DNA of 64,000 nucleotides from Actinomyces sp. oral taxon 171 str. F0337 (GTDB lineage Bacteria > Actinomycetota > Actinomycetes > Actinomycetales > Actinomycetaceae). The notes below the pieces were generated by a model. The model saw only the letters and a program-made list of their open reading frames with translations, was not told where the DNA came from and searched no databases. Position numbers and translations under genes: made by a program. The stretch is from contig NZ_CP040005.1 in the NCBI RefSeq assembly GCF_005696555.1, positions 2,356,001-2,420,000 on the forward strand, in the 5' to 3' direction. Shown in pieces: positions 1 through 8,657 of this stretch. Position 1 is the first letter of the stretch. Every line of letters starts with the position of its first letter.

Positions 1-531
1 GTGGAACACGGAGGTATCCACACCGTGGTAGGCGACGTGAAAGCGCTCGGGATCGCCACCGGCGTATGCGATGGTCTCGTCACGGGTGGCCTGGGAGGGC
101 ACGATCAGCGCGTCGGACCCGCGCACGGCCCGACGGATGGCGCGGGAGAAGAACTTCTGCTTGAAGGGCGAGTGCGCCTGCGGGTGGGAGAAGAACGTGG
201 CGTCGTGGAGGGTGACGGCCACGGGCACCTGGTGCAGCACCGGAAAGGTGTAGTGGGGCGAGTGCAGGACATCAGGGCGGATCCGATGGATGAGTGCCGG
301 CAGCCCCGTCTGCTCCCAGGCCATCCGGGCACCGCGCGACTCCATGGACTCAGGCACCGGGAAGAGGTGAGCGCTGGGCACCTTGGCGGAGAAGTGCGCG
401 ACATCCCGCTGCTGGACGGCCATGGCCAGGTTGACGCCGGAGGCGATGAGCTCGGGCACGAGGTCGTCGACATAGCGCCCCACGCCTCCGAGATCAGCCG
501 GGATCGCCGTTGCATCAAGAAGAACCTTCAT
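1..531 (-). CDS. Glycosyltransferase family 4, N-terminal part (runs off the window)
   Basis: The reading frame opens at the ATG at 531 and is open through base 1, giving 177 residues of a larger protein. It begins MKVLLDATAIPADLGGVGRY, the nucleotide-sugar-transferase start of GT4 enzymes, with the Gly-rich acceptor loop after strand 1. Further on it reads HSPHYTFPV, VTLHDATFF and VPSQATRDE, all typical of the N-terminal Rossmann domain of mannosyl/rhamnosyl GT4 transferases. The catalytic C-terminal domain lies outside the window. The gene is divergent from the GT4 gene at 579 and has a leaderless-type start, with TAGCCT at 538-543. The sugar specificity cannot be told. Confidence 0.85.
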   Translation of the reverse strand, partial: MKVLLDATAIPADLGGVGRYVDDLVPELIASGVNLAMAVQQRDVAHFSAKVPSAHLFPVPESMESRGARMAWEQTGLPALIHRIRPDVLHSPHYTFPVLHQVPVAVTLHDATFFSHPQAHSPFKQKFFSRAIRRAVRGSDALIVPSQATRDETIAYAGGDPERFHVAYHGVDTSVFH

Positions 532-537
532 GACGGC

Positions 538-543
538 AGGCTA
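538..543 (-). promoter_or_regulatory. -10 box of the first GT4 gene, leaderless type
   Basis: Read on the minus strand this is TAGCCT, ending 6 bases before the ATG at 531. That spacing puts the transcription start at the A of the start codon. There is no Shine-Dalgarno sequence. Confidence 0.5.
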
Positions 544-566
544 CCGCGCCGCGCGCGGCCACCCCG

Positions 567-572
567 TACTCT
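567..572 (+). promoter_or_regulatory. -10 box of the GT4 gene at 579, leaderless type
   Basis: TACTCT ends 6 bases before the ATG at 579, in the 47-base gap between two divergent glycosyltransferase genes. No Shine-Dalgarno sequence lies between it and the start. Confidence 0.5.
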
Positions 573-578
573 GAGCCC

Positions 579-1832
579 ATGAGCGCAGATCACTCCCGCC
601 CGGCGCACTCCCCGGCCCCTTCCTCCTCCCCCGCCTCCCGCACCACGACCTCCAGGTCCTCCAGCGCCAGCGGCTCCCGTCCGTCGGCTCGCCCCCGCGG
701 TCCACGAGTGGGCCTGGTGGTTGAGCAGCTGTGGCAGCCCGTCCCCGGGGGCTCGGGCACCTACATCGTCGAGCTCTCCCAGGCCCTGCGCGCCCGGCGG
801 GTGCCCGTGGCCGGGATCACCGCCCATCATCAGGGGGCTCCATCGCCCAGGGAGGTCGGCCTGCCACCGATGCCGATGCGCTCCTCCCACCTGCCGCGCA
901 CCGCCCTGTACGAGTCCTGGAACCGCCTGGGGCTGCCGCGGGCCGAGTCCATCCTGCCCGGCGCCCAGCTCATTCACGCCACCACCTGGGCCCTGCCCCC
1001 CACCTCGCTGCCACTGGTCGTCACTGTGCACGACCTGGCCTTCCTGCGCGCACCGGAGCACTTCACCCCACGCGGCAACGCCTACTTCAGCCGCTCCCTG
1101 GAGCGCGTCATCGCCGAGGCGAGCGCCATCATCGTGCCCTCCCAGGCCACCGCCGACGACTGCATCGCGGCAGGGATCGACGCCGCCCGCCTCTACGTCA
1201 TTCCGCACGGGGTGCGCACCCGGGCCGTCAGCGACAAACAGATCGGGAGCTTCCGCGCCACCCGGGGCCTCGCACGCGACTACATCCTGTGGACGGGCAC
1301 GCGCGAGCCCCGCAAGAACCTGCTGGGACTGCTGCGGGCCTTCGCGCTCCTCATCGAGGAGCACAACGAGGAGCACAACGACGTCGGCGACCTCGACCTG
1401 GTCCTCGTCGGTCCGGTCGGATGGGGCGACGATGCCGTCGAGCGCGAGCTGCTGACCCGGCTGGGTGATCGGGTCCACGTCACCGGCAGGCTCGACGACG
1501 ATGAGCTGGCTGCCGCCTACAGCGGCGCCCGCGCCTTCTGCTTCCCCTCCGTCTGGGAGGGCTTCGGTCTGCCGGTCCTGGAGGCCATGGCCTACGGGAC
1601 CCCGGTGGTCACCAGCGCCGGGACCTGCATGGCCGAGGTGACCGGGGAGGCGGGCCTGCTGGCGGATCCCTCCTCGCCGCACGAGATCGCGGACCGGCTC
1701 GCCCGGGCCGTCGGCCCGGAGCACGACGAGCTGGCCCGGGCCGGCCGCGAGCGCGCTCGGACCTTCACCTGGGACGCCTGTGCAGCTGCGCACACGGAGG
1801 TCTATCACGCCCTCATCGGAGGTGCGGTGTGA
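579..1832 (+). CDS. Glycosyltransferase family 4
   Basis: This is a 417-residue retaining GT-B transferase, probably working at the cytoplasmic membrane face on a lipid-linked polysaccharide. Residues 1-43 are a Ser/Arg/Pro-rich tail not usual for the family. The core then starts at VGLVVEQLWQPVPGGSGTY. VTVHDLAFL (about 148-156) and ILWTGTREPRKNL (236-248) follow, and the E-x7-E catalytic/donor motif is at E327 and E335. A 12-base direct repeat near 1357-1380 duplicates EEHN. The stop overlaps the next start by four bases, so the two are probably translationally coupled. The sequence resembles mannosyl or rhamnosyl transferases; the donor is unknown. Confidence 0.92.
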   Translation: MSADHSRPAHSPAPSSSPASRTTTSRSSSASGSRPSARPRGPRVGLVVEQLWQPVPGGSGTYIVELSQALRARRVPVAGITAHHQGAPSPREVGLPPMPMRSSHLPRTALYESWNRLGLPRAESILPGAQLIHATTWALPPTSLPLVVTVHDLAFLRAPEHFTPRGNAYFSRSLERVIAEASAIIVPSQATADDCIAAGIDAARLYVIPHGVRTRAVSDKQIGSFRATRGLARDYILWTGTREPRKNLLGLLRAFALLIEEHNEEHNDVGDLDLVLVGPVGWGDDAVERELLTRLGDRVHVTGRLDDDELAAAYSGARAFCFPSVWEGFGLPVLEAMAYGTPVVTSAGTCMAEVTGEAGLLADPSSPHEIADRLARAVGPEHDELARAGRERARTFTWDACAAAHTEVYHALIGGAV

Positions 1833-2848
1833 CGCAGCCCGTCAGGCGTCCCTCAGCTCGCGTTGTCATCGTCAACTGGCGTCAGGCCGAGCTGACGATC
1901 CGGGCAGCCCGGTCCATCCGAGAGCAGCTGGGAGACGGGGACGTGCTCGTCGTCGTGGACAACGCCTCCGGCGACGGCTCGGTCGAGCAGCTGCGCCGGG
2001 AGGGGCTCCCAGTGGTCGAGTCCCCTGAGAACCGGGGCTTCGGCGCCGGTGTCAACCTCGGGGCCCAGGGCATGGTTGAGGATGTCCTCGTCCTGCTCAA
2101 CAATGACGCGATGGCCGAGCCCGGCTTCCTTGAGGCACTCCTGAGGCCCCTGAGCGATCCACCGGCCGCGGCGGCACCGGCCGCGGCGACGGCGCGAATC
2201 CTTCTGGCCGGCCGTTGGAAGCCGGCCGCCCCGGGGCAGCAGGACGTACTCGTCTCCCCCCGCACCGGTCGGTGGGCCCGGGTCGACGACGAGGCCGCTT
2301 CCCGCGGCGAGGGGGAGGTGCTGGTCAACTCCACCGGCAACCTGGTGGACGCCTCCGGTAACGGCTACGACCGGGACTGGCTGGTGCCAGCCGAGCGGGA
2401 GCACTCCCCCAGTGAGGTCTTCGGCCTGTGCGGGGGCGCCTGCGCGATCCGGCGTGAGGCGTGGCGAACCCTGGACGGCTTCCGTGAGGACCTGTTCATG
2501 TACTACGAGGACACGGATCTGTCCTGGCGCCTGCGTGAGCGCGGTTGGAGGGTCGTCTACGTGCGCGAGGCGGTGGCGCACCACGAGCACGCCTCCTCCT
2601 CGGGCACCGACTCACCGATGTTCATCCGGGTCAACGTCCGCAACCGGATACTGACGGCGGCCGCCCACAGTCCGGCCCCGGTGGTGATGCAGGCGCTGGC
2701 ACGCACGCTGGTGCGGACCCTCCGGGGACCGCAGCGCGGCCCGGTGATGACAGGACTTGCTCAGGCGGTCGCCGGCCTACCGCGCGAGCTGCGTCGGCGC
2801 ACGAGGGGCCGCGCGAGACGCTCGTCGACCTCGGCTGAGCACCGCTGA
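1829..2848 (+). CDS. Glycosyltransferase family 2, rhamnosyltransferase-like
   Basis: This 339-residue inverting GT-A transferase resembles WbbL-type rhamnosyltransferases. Visible motifs are VVIVNWRQAE at the start of the fold, VVVDNASGDGS for UDP/TDP binding, LLNNDAMAEPGFL at the metal-binding position and YYEDTDLSWRLRERGW at the catalytic-base/acceptor region. The C-terminus is basic and Arg-rich. It starts with GTG in a four-base overlap with the upstream GT4 gene, so both probably build the same glycan. Linkage and acceptor cannot be read from the sequence. Confidence 0.9.
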   Translation: MTQPVRRPSARVVIVNWRQAELTIRAARSIREQLGDGDVLVVVDNASGDGSVEQLRREGLPVVESPENRGFGAGVNLGAQGMVEDVLVLLNNDAMAEPGFLEALLRPLSDPPAAAAPAAATARILLAGRWKPAAPGQQDVLVSPRTGRWARVDDEAASRGEGEVLVNSTGNLVDASGNGYDRDWLVPAEREHSPSEVFGLCGGACAIRREAWRTLDGFREDLFMYYEDTDLSWRLRERGWRVVYVREAVAHHEHASSSGTDSPMFIRVNVRNRILTAAAHSPAPVVMQALARTLVRTLRGPQRGPVMTGLAQAVAGLPRELRRRTRGRARRSSTSAEHR

Positions 2849-2984
2849 TTCCACTTCCCGACTACGCCGATGCCACCTCACCCGATACAGTGACGGGGCT
2901 GAGACCTTATCAGACGCCCCGGGCGTTTCGATAACATCGCCAAACACGATGCGCCCCTGACCAGATCAAGGAGGATCCCCGACA

Positions 2985-4061
2985 ATGGCTGGACAAGCCG
3001 CACAATCCCCACGAGTCACCGTGGTGACCCGGACCCGCAACCGTCCCATGCTGCTGACGCGAGCACTCCAGTCGGTCGGGGCCCAGTCCTTCCAGGACCT
3101 CGAGCTCGTCATCGTCAACGACGCCGGAAGCACCGAGCCGGTGGACATCGCCCTGGAGAGCGCCCCCCAGTGGCTGCGGGAGCGCACCACGGTGGTCACC
3201 AACAAGACCTCTCACGGGCGCGAGGCCGCTCTGGAGGACGGTCTGGCCGTCTCCTCCTGTGAGTTCTTCGCGATCCATGATGATGACGACTCCTGGGAGC
3301 CCGGCTTCCTGACCGCCTGCGTGGCCCACCTCGACGAGCACCCCTGCCATGGGGCTGTGGCGACGCGCTGCGACTTGATCTCCGAGACGGTCTCAGAGGA
3401 GGGCATGATCGAGGTCAACCGAGGGATTCTGGCACCGGACAGGGAGAGCTGGACCCTCATCGACACGATGGTGGCCAACTACGTGCCGCCGATTTCCCAG
3501 CTCATCCGCCGCGAGGTGGCCGACCGCATCGGCCACTGGGACGGCACCCTGCTGACCCAGGCCGACTGGGACTTCAACCTCCGCCTGCTGGCGACCTCCC
3601 CGGTCGGCTTCATCGACGGCGAGCCGCTGGCCCACTGGCACCACCGCGACTCCACCGACGAGTCGGTGGGCAACTCCGTCGTCGTCGACGCCGTCCACCA
3701 CCGCACCGACAACCTCGCCATTCGGGACCGTTACGCCCGCCTGTCAGTGAACTGCACCGGGACCGAGGCCTCCGCCCCGCAGGGCGTGACAGCCGCTTCC
3801 GAGAACCTGGGACTCCTGCTCGTCTCGGCGGAGTACTACCACCGGATCCAGAAGAGGCTGGAGCAGCAGGACAAGGAGATCGCGCACCTCCAGAGGGCCA
3901 TGCGCGACCTGCGCTTCACCATCGGAGACCTGCATGACACGATGCGCCAGGTCCTCATGCATACTCATGCGATCAACCTGAAGGTCGACCATGTGGAGGC
4001 CACGGCCAAGCCCTTCTTCCGCACCGTGGCCCAAGGGGTCAAGAAGATCCAGAGGCGCTGA
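2985..4061 (+). CDS. Glycosyltransferase family 2 with C-terminal coiled coil
   Basis: This 358-residue protein has an N-terminal GT-A domain: VTVVTRTRNRPMLLTRAL, then LVIVNDAGS, then HDDDDSWEPGFL carrying the DxD-type metal site. A substrate region with QADWDFNLRLL follows. About residues 285-358 are strongly helical, with heptad-like Leu/Ile/Val spacing (KRLEQQDKEIAHLQ). This suggests a coiled coil, perhaps for oligomerisation or chain-length control with the adjacent ABC exporter. An AAGGAGGA ribosome site precedes the ATG. The gene is separated by 136 bases from the previous one and is convergent with the exporter ATPase. Confidence 0.9.
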   Translation: MAGQAAQSPRVTVVTRTRNRPMLLTRALQSVGAQSFQDLELVIVNDAGSTEPVDIALESAPQWLRERTTVVTNKTSHGREAALEDGLAVSSCEFFAIHDDDDSWEPGFLTACVAHLDEHPCHGAVATRCDLISETVSEEGMIEVNRGILAPDRESWTLIDTMVANYVPPISQLIRREVADRIGHWDGTLLTQADWDFNLRLLATSPVGFIDGEPLAHWHHRDSTDESVGNSVVVDAVHHRTDNLAIRDRYARLSVNCTGTEASAPQGVTAASENLGLLLVSAEYYHRIQKRLEQQDKEIAHLQRAMRDLRFTIGDLHDTMRQVLMHTHAINLKVDHVEATAKPFFRTVAQGVKKIQRR

Positions 4062-4089
4062 GCAGCGGCGCTGCCCGCCCCGCCGAGCC

Positions 4090-5391
4090 TCAGTCGTCCT
4101 TGGTGAACGTGACCATGGGGCGGGGCGGGTCGATCCGCTCGTAGTGGGCTCCCAGGGCGACCAGCCCCCCGGATTCCATGCGCGGCCCGGGGATGATGTC
4201 GAAGGCCGTGGCCTTCTGGTAGGCGTCAATGACGCTGGAGAGCTGCCAGGGCTGGATGGACCCGGAGATGAGGTAGGCGCCAGGGCGCAGCATCATCGCG
4301 GGGATCGAGATGTCCACCGTCCCCTCGCCCGGCTCGATCCTCTCGGGCTGGAAGCCGTCGTCGAGGCCGTGAAGCCCCCACGCGAAGATGCCCTCGCGAG
4401 TGTCGATGGAGCAGCCGAAGACGGGTTTCTCGATCGTCTCCTCGCAGCGGAAGTGCAGCCGGATGGTGGCCTCGTCCCCGGTGCGCATGGAGCCCACCGG
4501 CCGGCCCGTGCGATCGAGCAGCTCGATCCGGCTGATCTGGGCCTCACCGCTGCCGAAGCGGGTTCCTTGGCCCTCCTTGACCTTCTTGGCTCCGTGGGTG
4601 ACGTCGGAGTACTTGTCGATGACCTCGGGGGCCGGTCCGACTTCCTTGAGCCTGCCGTGGTCGAGCCAGGCGACCTCGTCGCAGAAGGTGCGCATCTGCT
4701 CCAGGCCGTGGGAGACGACGACGACGGTGCGTCCGTCCTCCCGGAACTCGGCGAACTTGTCCATGCATCGCTCCTGGAACTCCATGTCGCCCACGGCCAG
4801 GACCTCGTCAACCAGGAGGATCTCTGGCTCGACGTGGATGGACACGGAGAAGCCCAGGCGCACGTACATGCCCGAGGAGTAGTTCTTCACCGGCTGGTCG
4901 ATAAACTCGCCGACCCCGGAGAAGTCGACGATGTCGTCGAACTTGGCCTCGATCTCCTTGCGGCTCATCCCCAGGATGGCCCCGTTGAGGAAGATGTTCT
5001 CTCTTCCGGAGAGCTCGGGGTGGAAGCCGGAGCCGACCTCCAGCATGGCGGCCATGCGTCCGCGGGCGGTGATGGAGCCGGAGTTGGGGGCCAGGATCTT
5101 GGCGATGCACTTGAGCAGCGTGGACTTACCGGACCCGTTGTGCCCCATGAGCCCGAAGGTCTTGCCCTCCGGGATGTCGAAGGTAATGTCCTTCAGGGCC
5201 CAGAAGTCCTCGTAGACGCCGCGGCTGCGTTGGAGGACCGCGCCCTTGAGGGACTGGTTGCGGTGGCGGTAGATCCTGAAGCGCTTGGAGACGTCCTCAA
5301 TGCGCACGGCGAGCGCCTGCGGGGACGCCGACGAAGCGGCCTGCGCCGACGAGGCGAGTGATGATGCGGACAATCCGGTTGATGCAGCCAT
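4090..5391 (-). CDS. Polysaccharide ABC exporter ATPase (Wzt/TagH-like)
   Basis: This 433-residue protein powers export of a finished polysaccharide across the membrane. An Ala/Ser-rich N-tail (1-27) precedes the nucleotide-binding domain. Walker A is GHNGSGKST, the signature is YSSGMYVRLGF, and Walker B is ILLVDEVLAVGD followed by the H-loop VVSHG. The roughly 160-residue extension after about residue 265 is a beta-rich domain like the glycan-binding C-terminal domain of Wzt proteins, where FGCSIDTREG and PGAYLISGSI are typical. It lies directly downstream of the permease gene (9-base gap), so together they form one exporter. The extension suggests that the exporter checks a chain-end modification. 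Confidence 0.93.
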   Translation of the reverse strand: MAASTGLSASSLASSAQAASSASPQALAVRIEDVSKRFRIYRHRNQSLKGAVLQRSRGVYEDFWALKDITFDIPEGKTFGLMGHNGSGKSTLLKCIAKILAPNSGSITARGRMAAMLEVGSGFHPELSGRENIFLNGAILGMSRKEIEAKFDDIVDFSGVGEFIDQPVKNYSSGMYVRLGFSVSIHVEPEILLVDEVLAVGDMEFQERCMDKFAEFREDGRTVVVVSHGLEQMRTFCDEVAWLDHGRLKEVGPAPEVIDKYSDVTHGAKKVKEGQGTRFGSGEAQISRIELLDRTGRPVGSMRTGDEATIRLHFRCEETIEKPVFGCSIDTREGIFAWGLHGLDDGFQPERIEPGEGTVDISIPAMMLRPGAYLISGSIQPWQLSSVIDAYQKATAFDIIPGPRMESGGLVALGAHYERIDPPRPMVTFTKDD

Positions 5392-5400
5392 CTTCGGGTA

Positions 5401-6267
5401 TCAGAGCTCCTCAACGATGCTCGCCGAGTGCCGGCGGAAGAAGACGAGGCCCAGGCCGAGCATGACGAAGGACCACAGCAGGCAGGCCAGGGAGACGGGC
5501 AGTGACGGCAGGGCGAACTCGAACAGGCAGGACCGGAAGGCCTCGAGGAAGGTCTCGGCCGGGTTGAGACGCAGGATCGTGGTGAGCGGGATCGGTTCGC
5601 CGTTGATCTGCCAGCCCTTGTCGAACAGGTCGTTCTGGACTTTGTCGACCATGGTCAGGGAGAAGACGACGCCGGAGGCGTACATCCAGATCTGGTTGAA
5701 GATCTGCCACAGGTGGCCCAGGTCCCGGAAGTAGACGGTGGCGATGGACAGGATGAGACCCAGCCCGACGGCGAACATGCCCGCCAGCAGGGTGACGACG
5801 AGCAGCGCTGGAAGCATGAGGAGGACCCCGGGGCCACCCATGATCATGGCGATAACGGTCAGAACGAGCAGCTCGAAGGCGAAGTCGACGGCCAGGGACA
5901 GCACCGCGGAGTATATGAGGACCTGACGTGGGAAGTAGACCTTCGTGAGCAGCCCCGAGTTGTCCACGAGGGCGTTCATGGAGGCCATGATGCCGCTGGA
6001 CATGAAGTTCCAGCTGAGCACCCCGATACCGATCCACAGTGCGAAGGAGTCGATGCCGGAGTTGCGGCCCGGTGCCACGCCGCCGCGGAAGACGACGCCG
6101 AAGATGAGAGAGAAGACGGCGACCGTGGCCAGGGGGTTGATGAAGGACCACAGGCGCCCCAGGGCCGTGCCCTTGAACTCCGACGAGACCGAGCGCTGAG
6201 TCAGCCGCAGGGTGAGGTCCAGCGTCCGGCGGGCATCCTCCGAACGGAGCAGTCGAGACAGCCGCAT
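5401..6267 (-). CDS. Polysaccharide ABC exporter permease (Wzm/TagG-like)
   Basis: This 288-residue ABC-2 type membrane protein has about six predicted helices. The N-terminal amphipathic segment and SVSSEFKGTALGRLWSFINPLA are characteristic of the Wzm/TagG family. Hydrophobic blocks follow, including VAVFSLIFGVVF, VLLMLPALLVVTLLAGMFAVG and VSLACLLWSFVMLGLGLVFF. It has a strong AAGGAGG site 10 bases before the ATG. The gene sits between the epimerase gene (4-base gap) and the exporter ATPase, with which it forms the transporter. It probably exports the rhamnose-type glycan of this half of the locus. Confidence 0.92.
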   Translation of the reverse strand: MRLSRLLRSEDARRTLDLTLRLTQRSVSSEFKGTALGRLWSFINPLATVAVFSLIFGVVFRGGVAPGRNSGIDSFALWIGIGVLSWNFMSSGIMASMNALVDNSGLLTKVYFPRQVLIYSAVLSLAVDFAFELLVLTVIAMIMGGPGVLLMLPALLVVTLLAGMFAVGLGLILSIATVYFRDLGHLWQIFNQIWMYASGVVFSLTMVDKVQNDLFDKGWQINGEPIPLTTILRLNPAETFLEAFRSCLFEFALPSLPVSLACLLWSFVMLGLGLVFFRRHSASIVEEL

Positions 6268-6271
6268 AGGC

Positions 6272-7366
6272 TCACGCCTCCTTCACTGTACTGGTGGGCG
6301 CTGGCGGAACCGCCCCGTCCTGGGCGTCGATCCAGTCGCACAGCCGGTTGATGCCCTCAGCGACGCCGACCCGGGGCTCCCAGTCCAGCGCCTGGCGGGC
6401 GCGCGCGGTGTCCGCCCAGGCGGCGCGCACATCGCCGTCACGGAACTGGCCGGTGACGTGCGGGGCGGGCGCTCCGTAGTGCTCGGCGATCGTCTGAGCG
6501 ACCTGCATGATGGTGGTCCGCTCCCCCAGGCCGATGTCGTAGGGCAGGGCGGCGGCCGGCGAATGCAGGACGCCGGCCACGATGGCGGAGGCGACGTCGT
6601 CGATGAAGACGAAGTCCCGCACGATCTGGCCGTCCTCGTAGACCGGGATGGACTGCCCCTGCTTGGCCAGGCGGGCGAAGAGGGAGACGATGCCGGTGTA
6701 GGGGTTGATGAGGGACTGGCCAGGGCCGTAGACGTTCTGAAGCCGGTAGAGCACCGGCGTGACACCGAAGGAGCCGCACCAGGAGGTCACGAGGTTCTCC
6801 TGGCAGAACTTGGTGGCGGCGTAGACGTTGGCCGGGGATGCCTTGACCTCGGAGGAGGACTGGACCGAGGGGGTCAGGCCCTCGAAGTCCCACTGTCCGG
6901 CCTCGAGCATCGCGTGAGTGCGCTGCCCGGGGTAGGAGGGGCGCCCCTCGGCGTCAATCCACGCCCCTTCACCGTAGACGGCCCGGGAGGAGGCCAGGAT
7001 GATCTTGTCCGGGCGGATCTCGTGACGCACGAGGGCGTCGAGCATCTGGGTGGTACCGACGACGTTGACGTTGGCGTGGCGGGAGGCCTCGGTGAGCGAC
7101 TGGCCGGTCCCGGTCTCCGCGGCCAGGTGGACGATGACATCCGGTGCTACCGCGGCCAGGACCGAGTCCCAGTCCTCGGCGAGGGCCACGTCCAGCCGGT
7201 GCAGCTCCACGCGCTCGTCGAGCTCGGCGGGGCGCTCCTGGGACGGGTGGATCTGCGGGTGCATGTTGTCCAGGGCCACGACGCGGTCGAAGGCGTCCGC
7301 CAGGTCACGCGAGATCGCGCAGCCGATGAATCCGGCGCCACCGGTCACGAGGCAGGTACGGGTCAC
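6272..7366 (-). CDS. NAD-dependent epimerase, dTDP-L-rhamnose 4-epimerase-like
   Basis: This 364-residue extended short-chain dehydrogenase has the Rossmann motif GGAGFIG near residue 9 and catalytic Tyr-x3-Lys in YAATK. The DNMHPQIHPSQ stretch, LASSRAVYGEG and the long insert between them match the WbiB/Tll type. That type converts dTDP-L-rhamnose to dTDP-6-deoxy-L-talose. 6-Deoxytalose is a known Actinomyces cell-wall sugar, which supports the call, but a UDP-glucose epimerase role is not excluded. The GTG start has an AAGGGAGA site. The gene is first in an epimerase-permease-ATPase operon, so the product probably feeds the exported polymer. Confidence 0.8.
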   Translation of the reverse strand: MTRTCLVTGGAGFIGCAISRDLADAFDRVVALDNMHPQIHPSQERPAELDERVELHRLDVALAEDWDSVLAAVAPDVIVHLAAETGTGQSLTEASRHANVNVVGTTQMLDALVRHEIRPDKIILASSRAVYGEGAWIDAEGRPSYPGQRTHAMLEAGQWDFEGLTPSVQSSSEVKASPANVYAATKFCQENLVTSWCGSFGVTPVLYRLQNVYGPGQSLINPYTGIVSLFARLAKQGQSIPVYEDGQIVRDFVFIDDVASAIVAGVLHSPAAALPYDIGLGERTTIMQVAQTIAEHYGAPAPHVTGQFRDGDVRAAWADTARARQALDWEPRVGVAEGINRLCDWIDAQDGAVPPAPTSTVKEA

Positions 7367-7550
7367 GAGGGTCTCCCTTGGTGTAGTCGAGTCGGGGCGG
7401 TGGGACGAGCTCTCACGCGTCGTACAACGGCCTCATCACTATTCTCAGCGTTCCCGGAGCCGTGAGGGCCCGCAGCCGCCGTTGCCTTCGACACGCCTCA
7501 GGGGCGCGGGCCACGACCTCGCCCCCGCTCGGAGCCGCACGCCGCACATA

Positions 7551-8657
7551 TCAGCGTTCGACCTCGGAGACCTCGGGACGCCAGCTCATGCCCTTGAAGG
7601 CCCTGGTGACGAAAGCGACGACGTGATCGGTGATCCTCACCAGCGCCACCGACAGGCCGAAGACGATGACGCAGGTCGCGACCAGCATCGTGTAGCGCTG
7701 AACCGGAACGAAGCCCGCCACATTGATCTTCTCGTAGAGGACCATGATGACGACGTGGTGGACCAGGAAGATCGGGTAGGAGTACTTGGCGATGAGATCG
7801 ACGAGTACGCGTACCGGCTGGATCGCCACGTAGCGGCCGACGACCACGAGGATGAGGAAGGCCGAGATGCCGACGAGCGTGGTGGCCACGTCCTCGGGAA
7901 TCTCCTCGGGGAGCATGGCCGAGACGGCCAGGACCGCTGCAGCGGGAATGACCACGCCCCAGTGAACCCGGCGGACGTAGAGGACGAAGTAGCTGCCGAA
8001 GGCCAGCTCGGGGAGTCTGGTGGTGAGGATCATCGCCGAGGAGTAGCCCGCGAAGTAGCGCTGCATGATGATCACGGTGGCGGCGTAGGCCGCCAGGATG
8101 AGAACGCCGGTGATGATCGGGAAGCGGTCGATGGCCCACAGCAGCAGCGGGAAGACGAGGTAGTACAGGAGGATGAAACCGAGGAACCACTCCCCCAGGA
8201 GGTAGGCGGTGCGCACCTGGAAGTTGGCAACCAGACCGTCCACGCCGAGGACTGTGAAGATGAGGGAGCGAGTCGGGGCGCTGTTGGGCGGCCGGCCCCC
8301 GGTCGCGACGAAGAAGTAGAGCGTCGCGAGGATCCAGGCGGTCCAGAACATCGGGTAGATGTTGAGACAGCGCTTCCAGTAGAACCGTTTGAGATTGATC
8401 GGTCTCCGATAGGTCACCGTCAGGGCGGCCCCGGAGATGATGAGGAACAGGGAGACGCCCAACCCGCCCACATAGATGCCGAAGGGGAAGTTGGTCAGAA
8501 CGTAGCCGCCATCAGCCAGGTAGGGGTTGTTGAAGTGGGTGAGGACGATGAGAAGCGCCGCCAGGGCTCGGACCAGGTCCAGGTAGAAGATCCTGGTCCG
8601 CTTCCCGGCGACCGGCTTCGCAGCCGCCGCTCCCACCGACGCGCCCGTCTCGGTCAC
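7551..8657 (-). CDS. Membrane acyltransferase, OafA/family 3
   Basis: This 368-residue polytopic protein has about ten hydrophobic segments. FYLDLVRALAALLIVLTHF near the N-terminus carries the Arg and His expected for acyltransferase family 3, and LFLIISGAALTVTYRR follows. Such enzymes move acetyl or succinyl groups onto periplasmic glycans. The GTG start overlaps the stop of the RgpF-like gene by four bases, so the two are coupled. The likely target is the rhamnan-type glycan. No SGNH esterase-like domain is fused. About 180 bases of spacer separate its end from the epimerase gene downstream on the same strand. Confidence 0.88.
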   Translation of the reverse strand: MTETGASVGAAAAKPVAGKRTRIFYLDLVRALAALLIVLTHFNNPYLADGGYVLTNFPFGIYVGGLGVSLFLIISGAALTVTYRRPINLKRFYWKRCLNIYPMFWTAWILATLYFFVATGGRPPNSAPTRSLIFTVLGVDGLVANFQVRTAYLLGEWFLGFILLYYLVFPLLLWAIDRFPIITGVLILAAYAATVIIMQRYFAGYSSAMILTTRLPELAFGSYFVLYVRRVHWGVVIPAAAVLAVSAMLPEEIPEDVATTLVGISAFLILVVVGRYVAIQPVRVLVDLIAKYSYPIFLVHHVVIMVLYEKINVAGFVPVQRYTMLVATCVIVFGLSVALVRITDHVVAFVTRAFKGMSWRPEVSEVER

